DNA of 64,000 bases. Source: Thecaphora thlaspeos (lineage: Eukaryota > Basidiomycota > Ustilaginomycetes > Urocystidales > Glomosporiaceae). This document shows, one piece after another, positions 31,567 through 42,684 of this stretch. The notes beneath the pieces are model-generated. The model saw nothing but the letters and a program-made list of their open reading frames with translations, was not told the origin of the DNA and did not search any database. Position 1 is the stretch's first letter, and the number at the start of each line of letters is the position of its first letter. Position numbers and translations under genes: made by a program. Location: contig UWYS01000020.1 in the NCBI GenBank assembly GCA_900291925.1, positions 1-64,000 on the forward strand, read 5' to 3'.

Positions 31567-33137
31567 TTCTCTCTTCGAGTATAGGTGGAGTGGGAAGGAG
31601 GATGGAAAACTCGTGGGAGCTTGGGTATGTAGAAGATAGATGTCAAGGATGATGGATTCCAGCTCGACGATGGTGTCCAGGAGCCTCTATCTGTACATTA
31701 GACGGTCCCCAGCAATCCCACAAGCATGCCTTGGGTCTCTGAGATGCTCTTGGGACGCCGTCGGCGTCCCGCAAGGCTTCTACCCGTAAGGCCTAGGCCT
31801 AGGTGGTCTAGGCCTAGGTGATCTAGGCCTGGTGGTAGCAGCTCCCACGGCGAGTCGGCGATTGACCGCAGCCCGATCGCTCCGATTCCATCGGGCTCAG
31901 ATCCGATGCGGCCGATCGCCAACTAGTCCAACGCCCCTATTTAACCTCATCCGCATTGTGCTCCGAGAGCATTGTCTCGCTCTCTAGATGACCCGACCGC
32001 CCTTGCGCCTTTCCATGATGCGAGGAAGTGGGAATGCATTAGCAACGGAAGCTGATTAGCTGCTTCAAAGATCTTAGAACTCATCCACCGCCCTCGTCGT
32101 TGCCCTCGATCCTTGAATCTTCCCACCGCCCTCCTCGTTGCGCCGACCTTCTGCGCCCACCACGTCAGCGCAACAAGAGGACAGGCGCAGATAGAAATTG
32201 CGGCGTAGGGGATGGGGGCTGTCTATTCATCGATCTCCGCCGGCAAGAGGGCGCAGCTCAGTCCACCACTAGTCCTGAACGCCTTCTCTGGCTTTTGAAC
32301 GCCTCACCTATACTTTTGCTGGTGTGCCACAACCTTCGAGTCATCACATCTTGCTAAACGCCAGTCGGCTGTGAACGCCGCTTGACTCGATTCGTCGGCT
32401 GACGACCAAAGCGGCGTCACCGCGCGTTAGCGCCTTTCGCCCCCGCTCTTTGTGCCTTCTAATGAAGTCATATGTACGGCCGAAGCAGTCTGCGGTTCAA
32501 ACATGCGAGCGTGCGCTTCGGAGCAGAAGTACGGCGACGACAAGAACGAGCAGCTAATGGGGATGGCTTGGATTACGGAGAAGGTTATCGTGCCAGCTGG
32601 ACGGATTGCCTACGGGTGAGGCGAGGAACTGCGCATAGGGGCTGCAGGCAAGTGACAAGGACAACGTAGCCATACGGAGGAGAGGGAGAATGAATAAAAC
32701 CCGCTGGGGCGCGAAACGACGGCGACAGCGATGCCGGAACGGAGATAAGAGAGCGTGAACGAGTAACAGATGGACGGGAGACGAGGAAGCGAAGGAGTGC
32801 TTCGGAGGAGATCTTGAGGCGTTGAAGAAAACCAGAGGACCCGAACAGGCCAGGCGAACGGACACTTGCGCAGGTATCTGCCGGATGTTGCTCACGGGGT
32901 GCGTGCGAATCTTGGCGGCAGGGCCGAGGCTTGACGGCAAATGACGAGCTTGACGGCGGACAACACGTTTTCGAGCCGATGAAGGCAAGGTCGGAGGACG
33001 GCCTTGGGGATGTTGGAATCACCGTGGGAGACAGAGGTCGGTCACTTTTGCTAGTGCCTTCGCTTCCTCTTTCCGTGAAACCCTGGGATCTGAAGCAGAC
33101 TGAGTTCCTTTAGAAAATGTTTTCGACGGCCAAATAC
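31567..33137. other. Gene-poor stretch with palindromic repeats
   Basis: About 1.6 kb with no recognised gene. The left part should be the promoter of the secreted protein gene at 31566. It holds the inverted repeat and CTAGGCCTAGG repeats listed separately. The remainder (32000-33100) has only short, featureless frames. Confidence 0.5.
31752..31833. repeat. Perfect hairpin followed by three CTAGGCCTAGG palindromes
   Basis: GGGACGCCG (31752-31760) and its exact reverse complement (31762-31770) are separated by one base. Then the 12-mer CTAGGCCTAGGT occurs at 31793-31804 and 31808-31819, and a shortened copy (CTAGGCCTGGT) at 31823-31833, all with a 15-base period. The array lies about 230 bases upstream of the secreted protein start at 31566, on its 5' side. 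Confidence 0.75.
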
Positions 33138-34398
33138 CTAACTGAGCTCAAGCAGCGGCGGCGCCGCAAATACATAGAAGATTGGGCTCTCCCCAAGCCT
33201 TCGGAAGAAGATGACGTCCGTGTTGATGATGTAGGGCGTGATAGGGCCTCGTTCGACGACTTTGCTAGATTTCCAGTTCCGCCAGGTTCTCGCGGCATTT
33301 TCCAATAAGTCCTTACGTTCTCGAGTAGCCAAATTACCCATTATTTTCTCAAGCAGCTCGTTGCTATCCGGTTCCAGCCATTTGATGGGCATGGTCGACT
33401 GCATGTCTGGGTAGAATTCCAGATCCCTCGTGAGCTTGGAGAGGACCAAATCTCGTTCCCTGTCGGTCGCCCTCACGATTTCTCCGAAAGGGCGGAACAA
33501 GGTCGGATGCGTGAACTTGGAAACGCCCCTAGCTGTGCCTTCTTGTTTGAGGAGTCTATGATCCGAGTTCACCGCCTCTGTGGTGAGATGATGACCTCCT
33601 GCTTCCTCAGCCGAGCCCGGAGATGGCTCTTGAGTGGAAGTCCGGCTCGAGCCTTCGCCTGGGTTAGGGTACGCGCTGCCGTGGGTTCCGTAACCGTGGA
33701 AGTCATGCAGCTGTGTGCCGGAAATTTTCGCTGCGACAACATCGTGACCCACGAGATGATGTCCTTCTGGCGTAGGGAAATGTTCTCCATAAAGTGCGTT
33801 GTATACAGCATCGTGAGTGGCCGGACTATGACTCAGGGCCGGCATGCTGACCAAGTCGGAGTCGTGTGGGTGCTCCCAGGCGCCGGGGTAGGCCGCAGAT
33901 TTGGGATGGCCGGTGGCGTCAGGGTGGGTGGCCGCACCGTAAGCATGGTCTTGGTATGGGTAGTACGCGGTGCCGGGATGGCCGTGAACAGAAGGTTCGG
34001 TTGCCTCAATGGTAGAATGTTCGTAGGTTGGTTGGTAGAAGGTGCCAGGATGGCCGGTGGTCGGGTAACGACTGGTCGCCAAATGGTCGTAGTAGGGGTG
34101 GTACGGCTGCAAGTGGTAGCCAGCATCTTCGGTGGGGCCATGAACGTGAGTACCACCGTAGAGCGTGTCGGGCGGTGGCTGCTGCCAGTTTTCGCGTTGC
34201 GACGGGCCAGCATTGTAGTTGGCGGGGTGAGAGTCTGGCAAATGCGCAGAGGGAGCTGCTTCCCGGGACAGGAAGGGGGTCATGGCGTGGCCGAGCTCGT
34301 CACCGCCCGCCGCAAAGCTTCGAAAGAGCGGGGCTGCTTGAGGCGACGAGGAGCAGCGCAAGAGCGACTGCAGAGAAGGCGAGCGAAGACAGCCTCAT
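33138..34398 (-). CDS. His/Tyr/Pro-rich hypothetical protein, possibly secreted
   Basis: A long frame runs from an ATG at 34283 to a stop at 33138 (381 aa). Its N-terminal half is rich in His, Tyr, Pro and Gly. It holds imperfect repeats built on Gly-His-Pro-Gly/Lys-Thr/Ser-x-Tyr (GHPGTFYQP, GHPGTAYYPYQ, GHPKSAAYPG). The C-terminal 150 residues look globular (RPFGEIVRATDRERDLVLSK, LEKIMGNLATRERKDLLENA, TWRNWKSSKVVERGPI). An ATG at 34398 opens a near-ideal signal peptide (MRLSSLAFSAVALALLLVAS) in the frame one base away. A single-base change near the GGGG run at 34330-34333 would connect the two. The protein may therefore be a secreted repeat protein with a frame break, or a non-secreted one starting at 34283. 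No family was recognised. Confidence 0.5.
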
Positions 34399-36496
34399 CG
34401 TACCTAACGTGGGATGGCGATGACCGACTCCTGCTGTATCACGTGTGGAAAGCTCAATGAGAAAACACGCGCAGAGCAACGCCGAAGACGTCGACGAGAG
34501 CGAATATGTGAATGAGATAGTGTGAAAGATTGAGACGGAAGGGAGGCTTGTAGGATGCGAAGCGTGGAATGGAGCGATAGGGAGAAGTAGCAGAAGGGAA
34601 GGTGTGTGCGACAAGTTGGGACGTCGGAAACGAGAAGAGCGGCGAGGGGATGTCTCAAACCAGCGACCAGCCTGTTCCTTTTATCTCTTCCAGCACCGAC
34701 GAAGCGCTCGAAGCAGACGACCGACGACGAAGTAGAAGCCAGGAAGGTTGGGTCGATTTTCACTTTTGATCGCATCGGTTGTTAGGTCAACCGTCGCGTT
34801 GCCGTGCGAGAAAAATGGAGGTCGTCACAGAGAACAATGACGGTGGTCAAAGGAGAGCAGGGAAGCGGGAAGGGCGAGCAGGGAGGGAGAACAGGGCGCG
34901 ACGGCAGCGAGAGAGACCGGACCGGGAACGAGGAAGGGGAGGCAACATTCTGACAATGGACTCCCGTACCGTCTATCACGCGCAATGGCAGAGACCAGAC
35001 GTAGATTCATATTTCCAGCTGGGAAGAGGGGGGTTACGGGCAGAGGGAGTCCTCTGAGCTCGGAGGCTCCCAGCCCGCCATTCGGCGGGCGGTCGGGCGC
35101 ATGCAAGAGCGAGAAGGGAGGGTAGGACGGGCTGCAAAAAAAGAAAGGAAAAACAAAAAAAATAAAAAAAAAAAGGGGGGGGGCAAGGGAGGCTATGGGC
35201 CAGAAGAGGCAGGAGATGGGGGGAGCGGAGAGGAGGCGGAACATCCATGCCTGGCGGCCTAGGACTGCCAGCGTAACAGTGCTGCGTGATCGGCAGCGTC
35301 CAGACGCTCACGTCGCCTTCGGGACGTGCCGCATGCCAGCGAGGCCTTCATATGAAGCCGCGCCGGTTGACCTGCACAGCTATCCCAGGAGTGAGTATCC
35401 ACCACAGTATCTTGTCATTGTCGCCTTCTTCAGCAACTCGACCGATCCCACGCAGTCCAGATCTTTTTCTACTCCCCTTTCATTCGCTCTTCTTCCATCT
35501 TTTTGTTTCTCTCCTACGGCCCAGACAGCGGCCTGATCGATGCGTATTCCTTCTGCCCTGATTTGTTCCGTCTACCAATGTCGAAGAGCCAACGGAGGCC
35601 TCCATCCTGTTCCTTGCTCTTTTTCTTCGTCAGACACTGTCTAGCCTTATGGCCATTAGGCACCCTCTTTGTCGTCCTCCCGCAGGCCTTTTCACCGCGC
35701 TGTAATCACGCGTCGCATTACCGACCCGGGGATTTTCCACCCAGCTCGGGTCAGATACAAATCCGTGCACATGACGTCGAGGTAGCTGCCAGCACACATG
35801 TACGCAAGCGCCCCATCGGATTCGGCTCGTTGTTCTTCTTTTGCTCCTTTTTGTCTCATTACGACCGCCTCCCTAACCGTGGCCGTAGGTTGTATCCGCC
35901 TCTTTCTGTCTCGTGTGGGATGGAAACAACACGTCAACGCCCCGAACGCGAGCCACCGAGCCCACCGTCGCCCTGTTTTAGTCCCTTCTGCTCGTCAAAG
36001 CCAGCAAGGCTTCTCGTGATTCGAAAGTTCCCTTCCACATTCCTCAGACGAGATGCAGTCTCTGCGAGATGAGATATTACAAGCTCGATATGCAACGCTT
36101 TCGCCAGGGCCAGAGGCTCGCAGAGAAAGTCGAATGGTATCAAATTCCCGACAAAAATTCGGCATCGAGGTGAAGGAGGTGACCACTTGCATGCAGGTCA
36201 AAGGGAGAGACCACACTGCAACAGCGGTGCGCGTAGCAACGACGACGGGCGAGGGAATGCGGGAGACCGCTGCGTCGTATTGGCCCAAAATGGAAGGGCA
36301 AAAACAGTGTGGGTCAAGACGAAAGAGAAGAGTTGACAACGGCAACGACGACCAGTGTAGCCGACGGTTCGCGCAGGGAAGCGTGCGAGGGCTAACAGCC
36401 TCGCCTACGGCGTAATTGAGGCAGAAGGGCAACATCGCTTGCTCGAAGACACAGAGCGTCCCGAGCTAACGCGTCTCGTCGGGTTGTTAGAAATCG
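34399..36496. other. Gene-poor stretch with A-rich and G-rich tracts
   Basis: About 2.1 kb without a recognised gene. An A-rich run with scattered G (about 35136-35173) is followed directly by a run of nine G (about 35174-35183). Frames on either strand are low-complexity translations or short. The right end is 3' of the RhoGEF gene. Confidence 0.5.
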
Positions 36497-39400
36497 CTAG
36501 GCGCCGGCAGCGGCAGCGGTGGTGGACGCCGTGTCGTCCACAGAGACGGACGAGTCGGGCGAAGGTGTAGTCGCCGCCGCCGCCGCCGCGGTCGCCGTGT
36601 TGCCGTGATGAGTTGGCGCTGTCAGCCCTCGCATCCGTCCGCCAAACTTGTCGCTCCGCCGCTTCGCGTGCATTCGTGCCACGGCGCTCTGGACGGCCTC
36701 GGGCGCCGAATTCATCGAAGAGGCCGCGAGCGGCTCCGCCAGCCGGCTCGACATCCCGCCTCCGCTCATCGCAGGTGAGCCCAGCGACGACCGCTTCGAG
36801 GGTGAGGCGGGCCGCCGCAGCGGGGCGCCGGTAGCGCTCATTCCGACGCTGCCGGAGCTGATGGGCCGGCTCCCGTGCGTGACGGCACCCCCTTTGTTGC
36901 CGCCGTTGGCCTGCGACTTCCGGCCCGAGCTGCCGGCGCCAACACCGAGCCCGAGGCTGCTGCTGCTCCTGGTGCCGTTGCCGTGAGCGCCGGTCGCCGA
37001 GCGGTAGGCTGCGACGGAGGAGGCGTTGATGAGTGGGGAGCCACCGCTCGCGGACCCGGCGCCGCTGCGACCAGCGATTCTCGGCTCGACCTTATCGCCC
37101 CAGTAGGAAAAAGAGAGCTTCGACTGACGGATGTAGCGGTCCGGCGTGACATAGCCAGCATCGCCCTCGTCGCCGCTCGAGGTGCTGTCGCTGCTGCGTC
37201 CGCCACTGCTGGCCGAGTCGCTATCGCCGGTAAAGGCGTCCGCCTCGTCCTCTTCCTCGACGACCTCGTGCGATGTAGGCAGCCCGTCGACGCCTCCGTC
37301 CTCGGCTCCCGTCTGTCCCTCTGCGCCCATCTGCTTGGCCGCCGCCGTCCTCCAGGCTACGACCGAGACGAAGCGATAGATGTTGCGCGTTTTTGCCCGC
37401 AGCGTCGTTGACCGCAACGCCTTGAGCCGTTCCTTGCTCTCCTTGCTGCGTCGGGCAAAGTCCATCTCAGCGCTTTCCTCGGCGCCCTGCGCAGCTATCG
37501 TCGCGGCAGAAGATCCGCCGCCGCCGTTGCCGATACCGACACCCTCGAATGTCAGCGCAGCAGAGCTGACCATCGGCAGCGCCGTCACACCAATGCGCTG
37601 ACACTTGATCTCGACGTCCGAGAAGCGAACGAGCCAGAGGTCCTTCTTGCTCCCCATGCTGGGCGCCTTGGTGGATGATGAGCCGCCCTTGTCCTCGGTC
37701 GACAGGAAGTCGGACAGCCTCCGGTAGGACCGCTTGTTGCGCAGCGCCGCACGGAGGCCGGGCGAGGTACTCCAGCGGCTAGTGGAGCCGCTGCCTCCAC
37801 CTCCACCCTTCAGTAACGCCTTTGTAGGCGTCTCGCCGCCGGCCACGCCCTCGTGGTCCGATGCGTCAGTGGTCGCGGCGGCAGCGTTGGCGGCGGCGAG
37901 GCTGCTGCTCAGGAGCGGCTCCTTGGGCGTCGACTCCGAGACGGCGCGCCGCTGGCTCTCGTCGTACATGGCCTTCTCCTCGATCAGCGTGCGGTCGGGA
38001 CGCGGGCGGAGCACCTGCCGGTCGGTCAGCCCTTCGATCCGGGCAAAGGCGTCGCGAGTCTTGTCGCGCTCCTCGGCGTTGACCTTTTCATCCTCGATCG
38101 AGCGGACGAGCCTCTCGACCTCGACAACCATCGCGACCGTGCTCTCAAACTCGTGCGTCGACGGGTCGGTGTGGAAGAGGAGGTTCTGGAAGAGGAGTGG
38201 ATATTTGAGCAGGCGCTGGAACGGCATCGAGACAAAGATCGAGAGCCCGCCGTGGCCGCGGTCCAGGGCGGTCGCTTCGAGCGCCGAGATGGTGCGCCCG
38301 AGGCCGACGGTGTGGCTGAGGCGCTCCTTCTTGATCCGTTTGCCGCGCATCGCCCGCTCCATCAGCGCCGCCTCCTCAAGCTCCTCGAGCGCGCGCTGGA
38401 GGTGGCAAACGTAGGCGGCGTAGTGCTTGAGGATGTACGAGTAGCGCATAAAGACGTCGGCCAGGCTGCGAACTAGGGGCCACTGCTCCTCGTAGCGCGC
38501 TTTGAGTGCGTCGGACAGAAGCGCATGCGACTCGACCATGCCCTCCGAAACCGACTCAAGCACCGCTCTGAGCGAGCGCGGCAGCGGCACCGCTAACACC
38601 ATCGGGTCGCCCTCGCCCGCCGCCCGCGAGCGCTCGCGCAGTTTCTGCACCTTGGAAAGCGCGAGCGACTGGCGAGACTGCTTCGCCGGCCGACCCGTGG
38701 GTGCGTCCGCAGCAGCGGCGCCGACCGGGTGGCGAGACGACAACGGGGCAGCAACTCCTGCCCTGCTCGGTCCAATCCCGAGGCCGAGCCCGTGGGCCAG
38801 GCTGCTTCGGCTCGAGGCGCCGTGGGGTCCTGCACTCAACGCCTTGCGGCCGCCGCTGCCCTGGCCGGTCAGACTGTTGCGGCGCGAATCCGAGGGTCGC
38901 TGCTGCTGCTGTGACGGCGAGGAGGCTGAGGCTGTGCTGGCGGCGTTGAGTAGGCCGACCGAGTACGGACTGCGGGTGCCAACGGCTATCTGCCCTTCTA
39001 CCTGCGCCTGGGCTGCCGAGTCAATGCGATGGAGGGACGACCCGTGGCCGGACGCAGAGCCGGTGGCGTCCTCCTCGCCGCCTCGCAACGTCGAGGCCGT
39101 GGCCGACATGAACCTCGCCGCGATCGGCAGGTCCTGACCCGCAGCATTGAAGGCGCCGAAGCAGGTCGCCGCCTCCGACGGCACTATTGCCTCGCGTCGC
39201 GACGCTCGTGGGCCGAGGCTGCCGGTGAAGCTGGCTTCGATCTGGGGGGAGCCCGCGTCGACCTGCGGCCCTCCCGCTGACAAGGACGACGCCGCCGCCT
39301 GCTTCCGGCCAAGGAGACGATCCGGGTCGAACTGGTCCGGACGGAGGAGCGCATCGACGTAGAGCTCCTTGACCATTTCCAGCTCGGCGACGTACCTGTT

Positions 39401-41307
39401 CGGCGGGCGGGAGTGGGTGTCCGGTCAGAGTAGGCAAGAACGACGAGGTCCGTCAGTTGCGAGCACTCTTCTCTCCCAAGCATCCAGCGGGAACCGTCAA
39501 CTGGCGTTCCGGCGGAATCGGAGACTCACCTCTCTTCGCTCGCGACGATCTCCCACAGCACCTCCTGCCGCGTCCGCTCGCGCGGCCCAAGGTTGTGGAC
39601 GAGGTCCTCCTGTGTCATCTCGCTCCAGCTCGGCACGCCCGACTGCCGCGCCCCGATGCTGCCAAAAGGGAATCTGTGGCTCTCGCGCCAGCTCCCCATC
39701 GAGCTGGGCGCGAAGCTGCCGCGCCGGCTGCTGTCGGCCGCGGGTCGCCAGCCGGCGTGGCCCGACGACGACTCAGCGGAGCCGGTGATCTGCATCGGGG
39801 TCGATGTCGGCGTGCCAAAACTGACCGGGCTCGATGACCGCACCGCGGGCTGGGAAGCCACCTGCGGGGGCCCGAGGCTGGCAAAAGGGATGCTGTTGGC
39901 GTCGTTCGATGCGCGCGGGGCATGCGGGGAGCCGCCAGGATGGTGGTTGTGGTGGTGATGATGGGGGTGGTGCCGATGTCCCAGGTTCGACGTGCTCGCC
40001 GAGGCCGGGCTGCCGATCAAAGTGGGCGCGATCATCGAAGGAGAGGAAATGGCCAGCGGCGTTCCGTCGGCGTCGCCGCTGGCAGCAGCGGCGGCGGCGT
40101 GGCTGCTGCCACCGCCGATGTTCCCCTGGCGCCGCGACGACGACTGTAGCGAGTTGGTGCGGCTCATCTTGACGGGGCGCGGCGCGATCGAGAGGTTCTG
40201 CGGCCGTTCACCTGTGGGCGAAGTGGCATTGCCCATGGCCACACCGCCGCTGCCTCCGCCGCCGCCGGTCCACCCAAGGCCTTCGCTGCCACTCAGGCGG
40301 CCCGATGACCTCGCCCTCGCCTGGCTGGCCACCGTCGGTCTGGCGAAGTTGCTGGTGAAGCCGCTATCGGCCGGCATGCTCAGAGTGAGGGGGCGGCTAC
40401 CTCCGGCTGCTGTCGCAGACGCTGCTGTCGAAGTGAAAGCAGCGGCAGCGGCAGCTGCACTCGGGGGAGTGATGCCCGGTGATGCCGACCGTAGCAGTGA
40501 GTGTCCGTTGCCGTGGCTGTGTCTGTGGCCGTGCTGGCTGCTCTGCTGCGACGGTTTCTCTGGCGAAGGTGCGAATGCGACCGACTTGGTGCCTACCGCC
40601 GAGTGGGCGCTGGCGCTCGCCATGCCGCCGCTGCCCTGGCTGCTGCCGCTGGGCTGCCGCTGGTCTGCGTGCTTTTGGCGGGTCTCGCTGTCGTGGCCGC
40701 GGAGGGTGGGCGTGTGCGGACGGCCGCCTCCGGAGGGGCCGCCGCTCGAGGTACGCTTCGGCGGAGCCTTTTGCGGTGGAGGCCTCTGTTCGTTGGCGGT
40801 GGCAGTAGCGGTGACGAGCTCGTGTGGATTGACCGGCGGGGCCAAGCCGAGTCCGTCTAGGCGGCCCCTAGAAGTTGACTCGAAGGCGAGCGGCGCTGCA
40901 GCGGCGACGATGCCGGTGCTCGGCTGGGCGGCTGGTGCAGCCGCCAACGACGGCGAGAACGATGCCACTGCCGGGTCCTCGCTGCTGGCGGCCATCGAAA
41001 AGCTTAGGCGCCGGTCGAGGCTCGGTGGTTGCGGGAGGGCTTTGTACACATCGGCGCCGCCGGATCGAGTGGTCTGCTGCTGCCGCTGCTGCTGCTGCTG
41101 CGACCCCTCGTACTTTGCCGCCAGCGCCTTGACCCTTTGCTCCGTCGACCTCGAGCTACTGTGCGACGCGTTGCCTGTGGCGGTGTGGGGAGCAAAGTCG
41201 GAGGGGAGGTCCTTTTTCTCCCACGTCTGGTCAAAAGGGTGGGCTGGTGACAGAGTGGGCGGGTTGGCGGTTGACCCGCCAGAGAAGCGGGAAAAGAAGC
41301 GCTTCAT
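36497..41307 (-). CDS. Rho guanine nucleotide exchange factor (DH-PH)
   Basis: Two exons, 41307-39530 and 39395-36497, join AG|G to 4677 nt (1558 aa). The first 580 residues are disordered (Ser, Gly, His and Gln-rich). The Dbl-homology domain begins across the splice join (RQEVLWEIVASEERYVAELE). It is interrupted by an insert of about 230 low-complexity residues and resumes with SEGMVESHALLSDALKARYE, the conserved YCHLQRAL-like helix (YVCHLQRALEELEE) and FVSMPFQRLLKYPLLFQNLL, the signature DH helix. A PH-like segment follows (KKDLWLVRFSDVEIKCQRIG ... RNIYRFVSVVAW). The tail is again disordered. DH domains catalyse GDP release from Rho/Cdc42 GTPases and control polarity and septation. Which GTPase is served cannot be told. 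Confidence 0.88.
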
Positions 41308-42684
41308 TTGTCGTCACAGGAGCTCGGGCTGTCTTGCGACCGACAGAGGGGTTATAAGGGAGTCTTGAGGAGTCAGGATGAAGCGAGAAAATGCCGAGGC
41401 GGAGGATTAGCCCGGACGAGCCGATGAGGGTCAAGGTAGCGCGGCGAAGGGCAGCCCGTCTGCGCTCTATCTAGCGTAATGTACCGTCTATCGTGCCAGC
41501 TTGGTCGGTCGATCGACGTGGTCGTAGCGCCTGCCTGCTATGAGAGGTGCAGGCAGTTGGGCTTGGCGAAGTCGTGATCGGTTCGGAGAAGAAGTCGTTA
41601 GAGGTCATCAGCTGTACGTGAGAGTGGGGGGGAAAGGTCGAAGAGGAGATCGGATGAGCCGGCGTTGGAAGCGTCCGTCGTGATCTAAAAGAGAAGCTCT
41701 GAATTGATGTGTCGGCTCGGCCGACACGTCGGTGCGTGGCGTGGCTTGACGGAGGCCAGCCTGCAAAGGAAGAGTCGCGCGGGTAGGGTGAACGCCGAGG
41801 GGTCCCAGTCCGGTAACAAAGGCCGAGACAAGGTCGTGATAGACAGAGCAGGTAGAAGGGCGACCGAGTGATTGGTCTCGCAGCGGTGACAGAGGTGGTC
41901 TAGGGATCGAGGGAGGCTGCCGATGGGACAGGAGGGGGGGAGACGTGGTAGCGGAGCAGAGGGTCGTGGGGGGAAAACGAGCAGTCGGCGGCTGTGGCGA
42001 GTCGTGCCAGCCGGCTGGTCTGCGACGACGATGCGAGGGAGCGAACACCTGAGGAGGCGGCAAGCGAGCGCAGCTGATGCTGCTTCTTGGCCTCAGCCTG
42101 GCCTGGCCTGACGTACGCTGCGGTCGTGCGGGCCTCCTTCATGCGGCCGCTGTGCGGCGATGGAGAGGAGACGAGAGGGGAGGAAGAGCGACAGGTCGAT
42201 GGTGGTGGTCGTGGGTGTGTGTGTCGCCAGCAACAAATGGAAGAGGAGAGGGATGATGGCGGCGAGGTTGTGTATAGGAGCCTCGGCGTGATATCAGCTG
42301 AGCTGGAAGCAGAGCAGACGGCCTACAGTTGAAGGGCATCTCGGCATGCAGCGCAGCGCCGTGAGGCGGCCCCACTTCACTTGGCGCTGCCCTCTGCACC
42401 CGCGTCGCTCGCTGGTGGGTGGCACAGACCAAAAAGCAGATGGACTCAGTAAGAAGAAAAGAGGCGAGAAAAGGGAGCGTAAAGAAAGCTCGTTCAGGGT
42501 CCACACCCTCTCCTGACCTTTCCTTTGCTTTCCTCGCCTGGCTCTTCATCCCATCCCATCAAGCTACCGCTCTTGCCTTCCCCGTCGTCGTACTGTCCCG
42601 TCAGAGCACATCATAAGGCGTCCTCCCCGCTCTCTCTGCACCGCTTCCATTGGTCAGATCGCCTAGCCGCAGTTTTCCTCCACA
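41308..42684. promoter_or_regulatory. Divergent spacer between the RhoGEF and the F-box gene
   Basis: About 1.4 kb between head-to-head genes. No frame with a recognisable domain occurs. C/T-rich stretches precede the F-box gene ATG. The spacer must hold both promoters; no TATA box stands out. Confidence 0.45.

Noticed and set aside
34825..35311. Minus-strand frame rich in Phe/Leu/Pro suggesting a membrane protein
   Set aside because: The Phe run is only the translation of the A-rich tract; the rest is low-complexity and lacks a plausible start or neighbours.
35503..36415. Plus-strand frames of 120-190 codons
   Set aside because: No domain, inconsistent composition and no splice-supported continuation; treated as non-coding.
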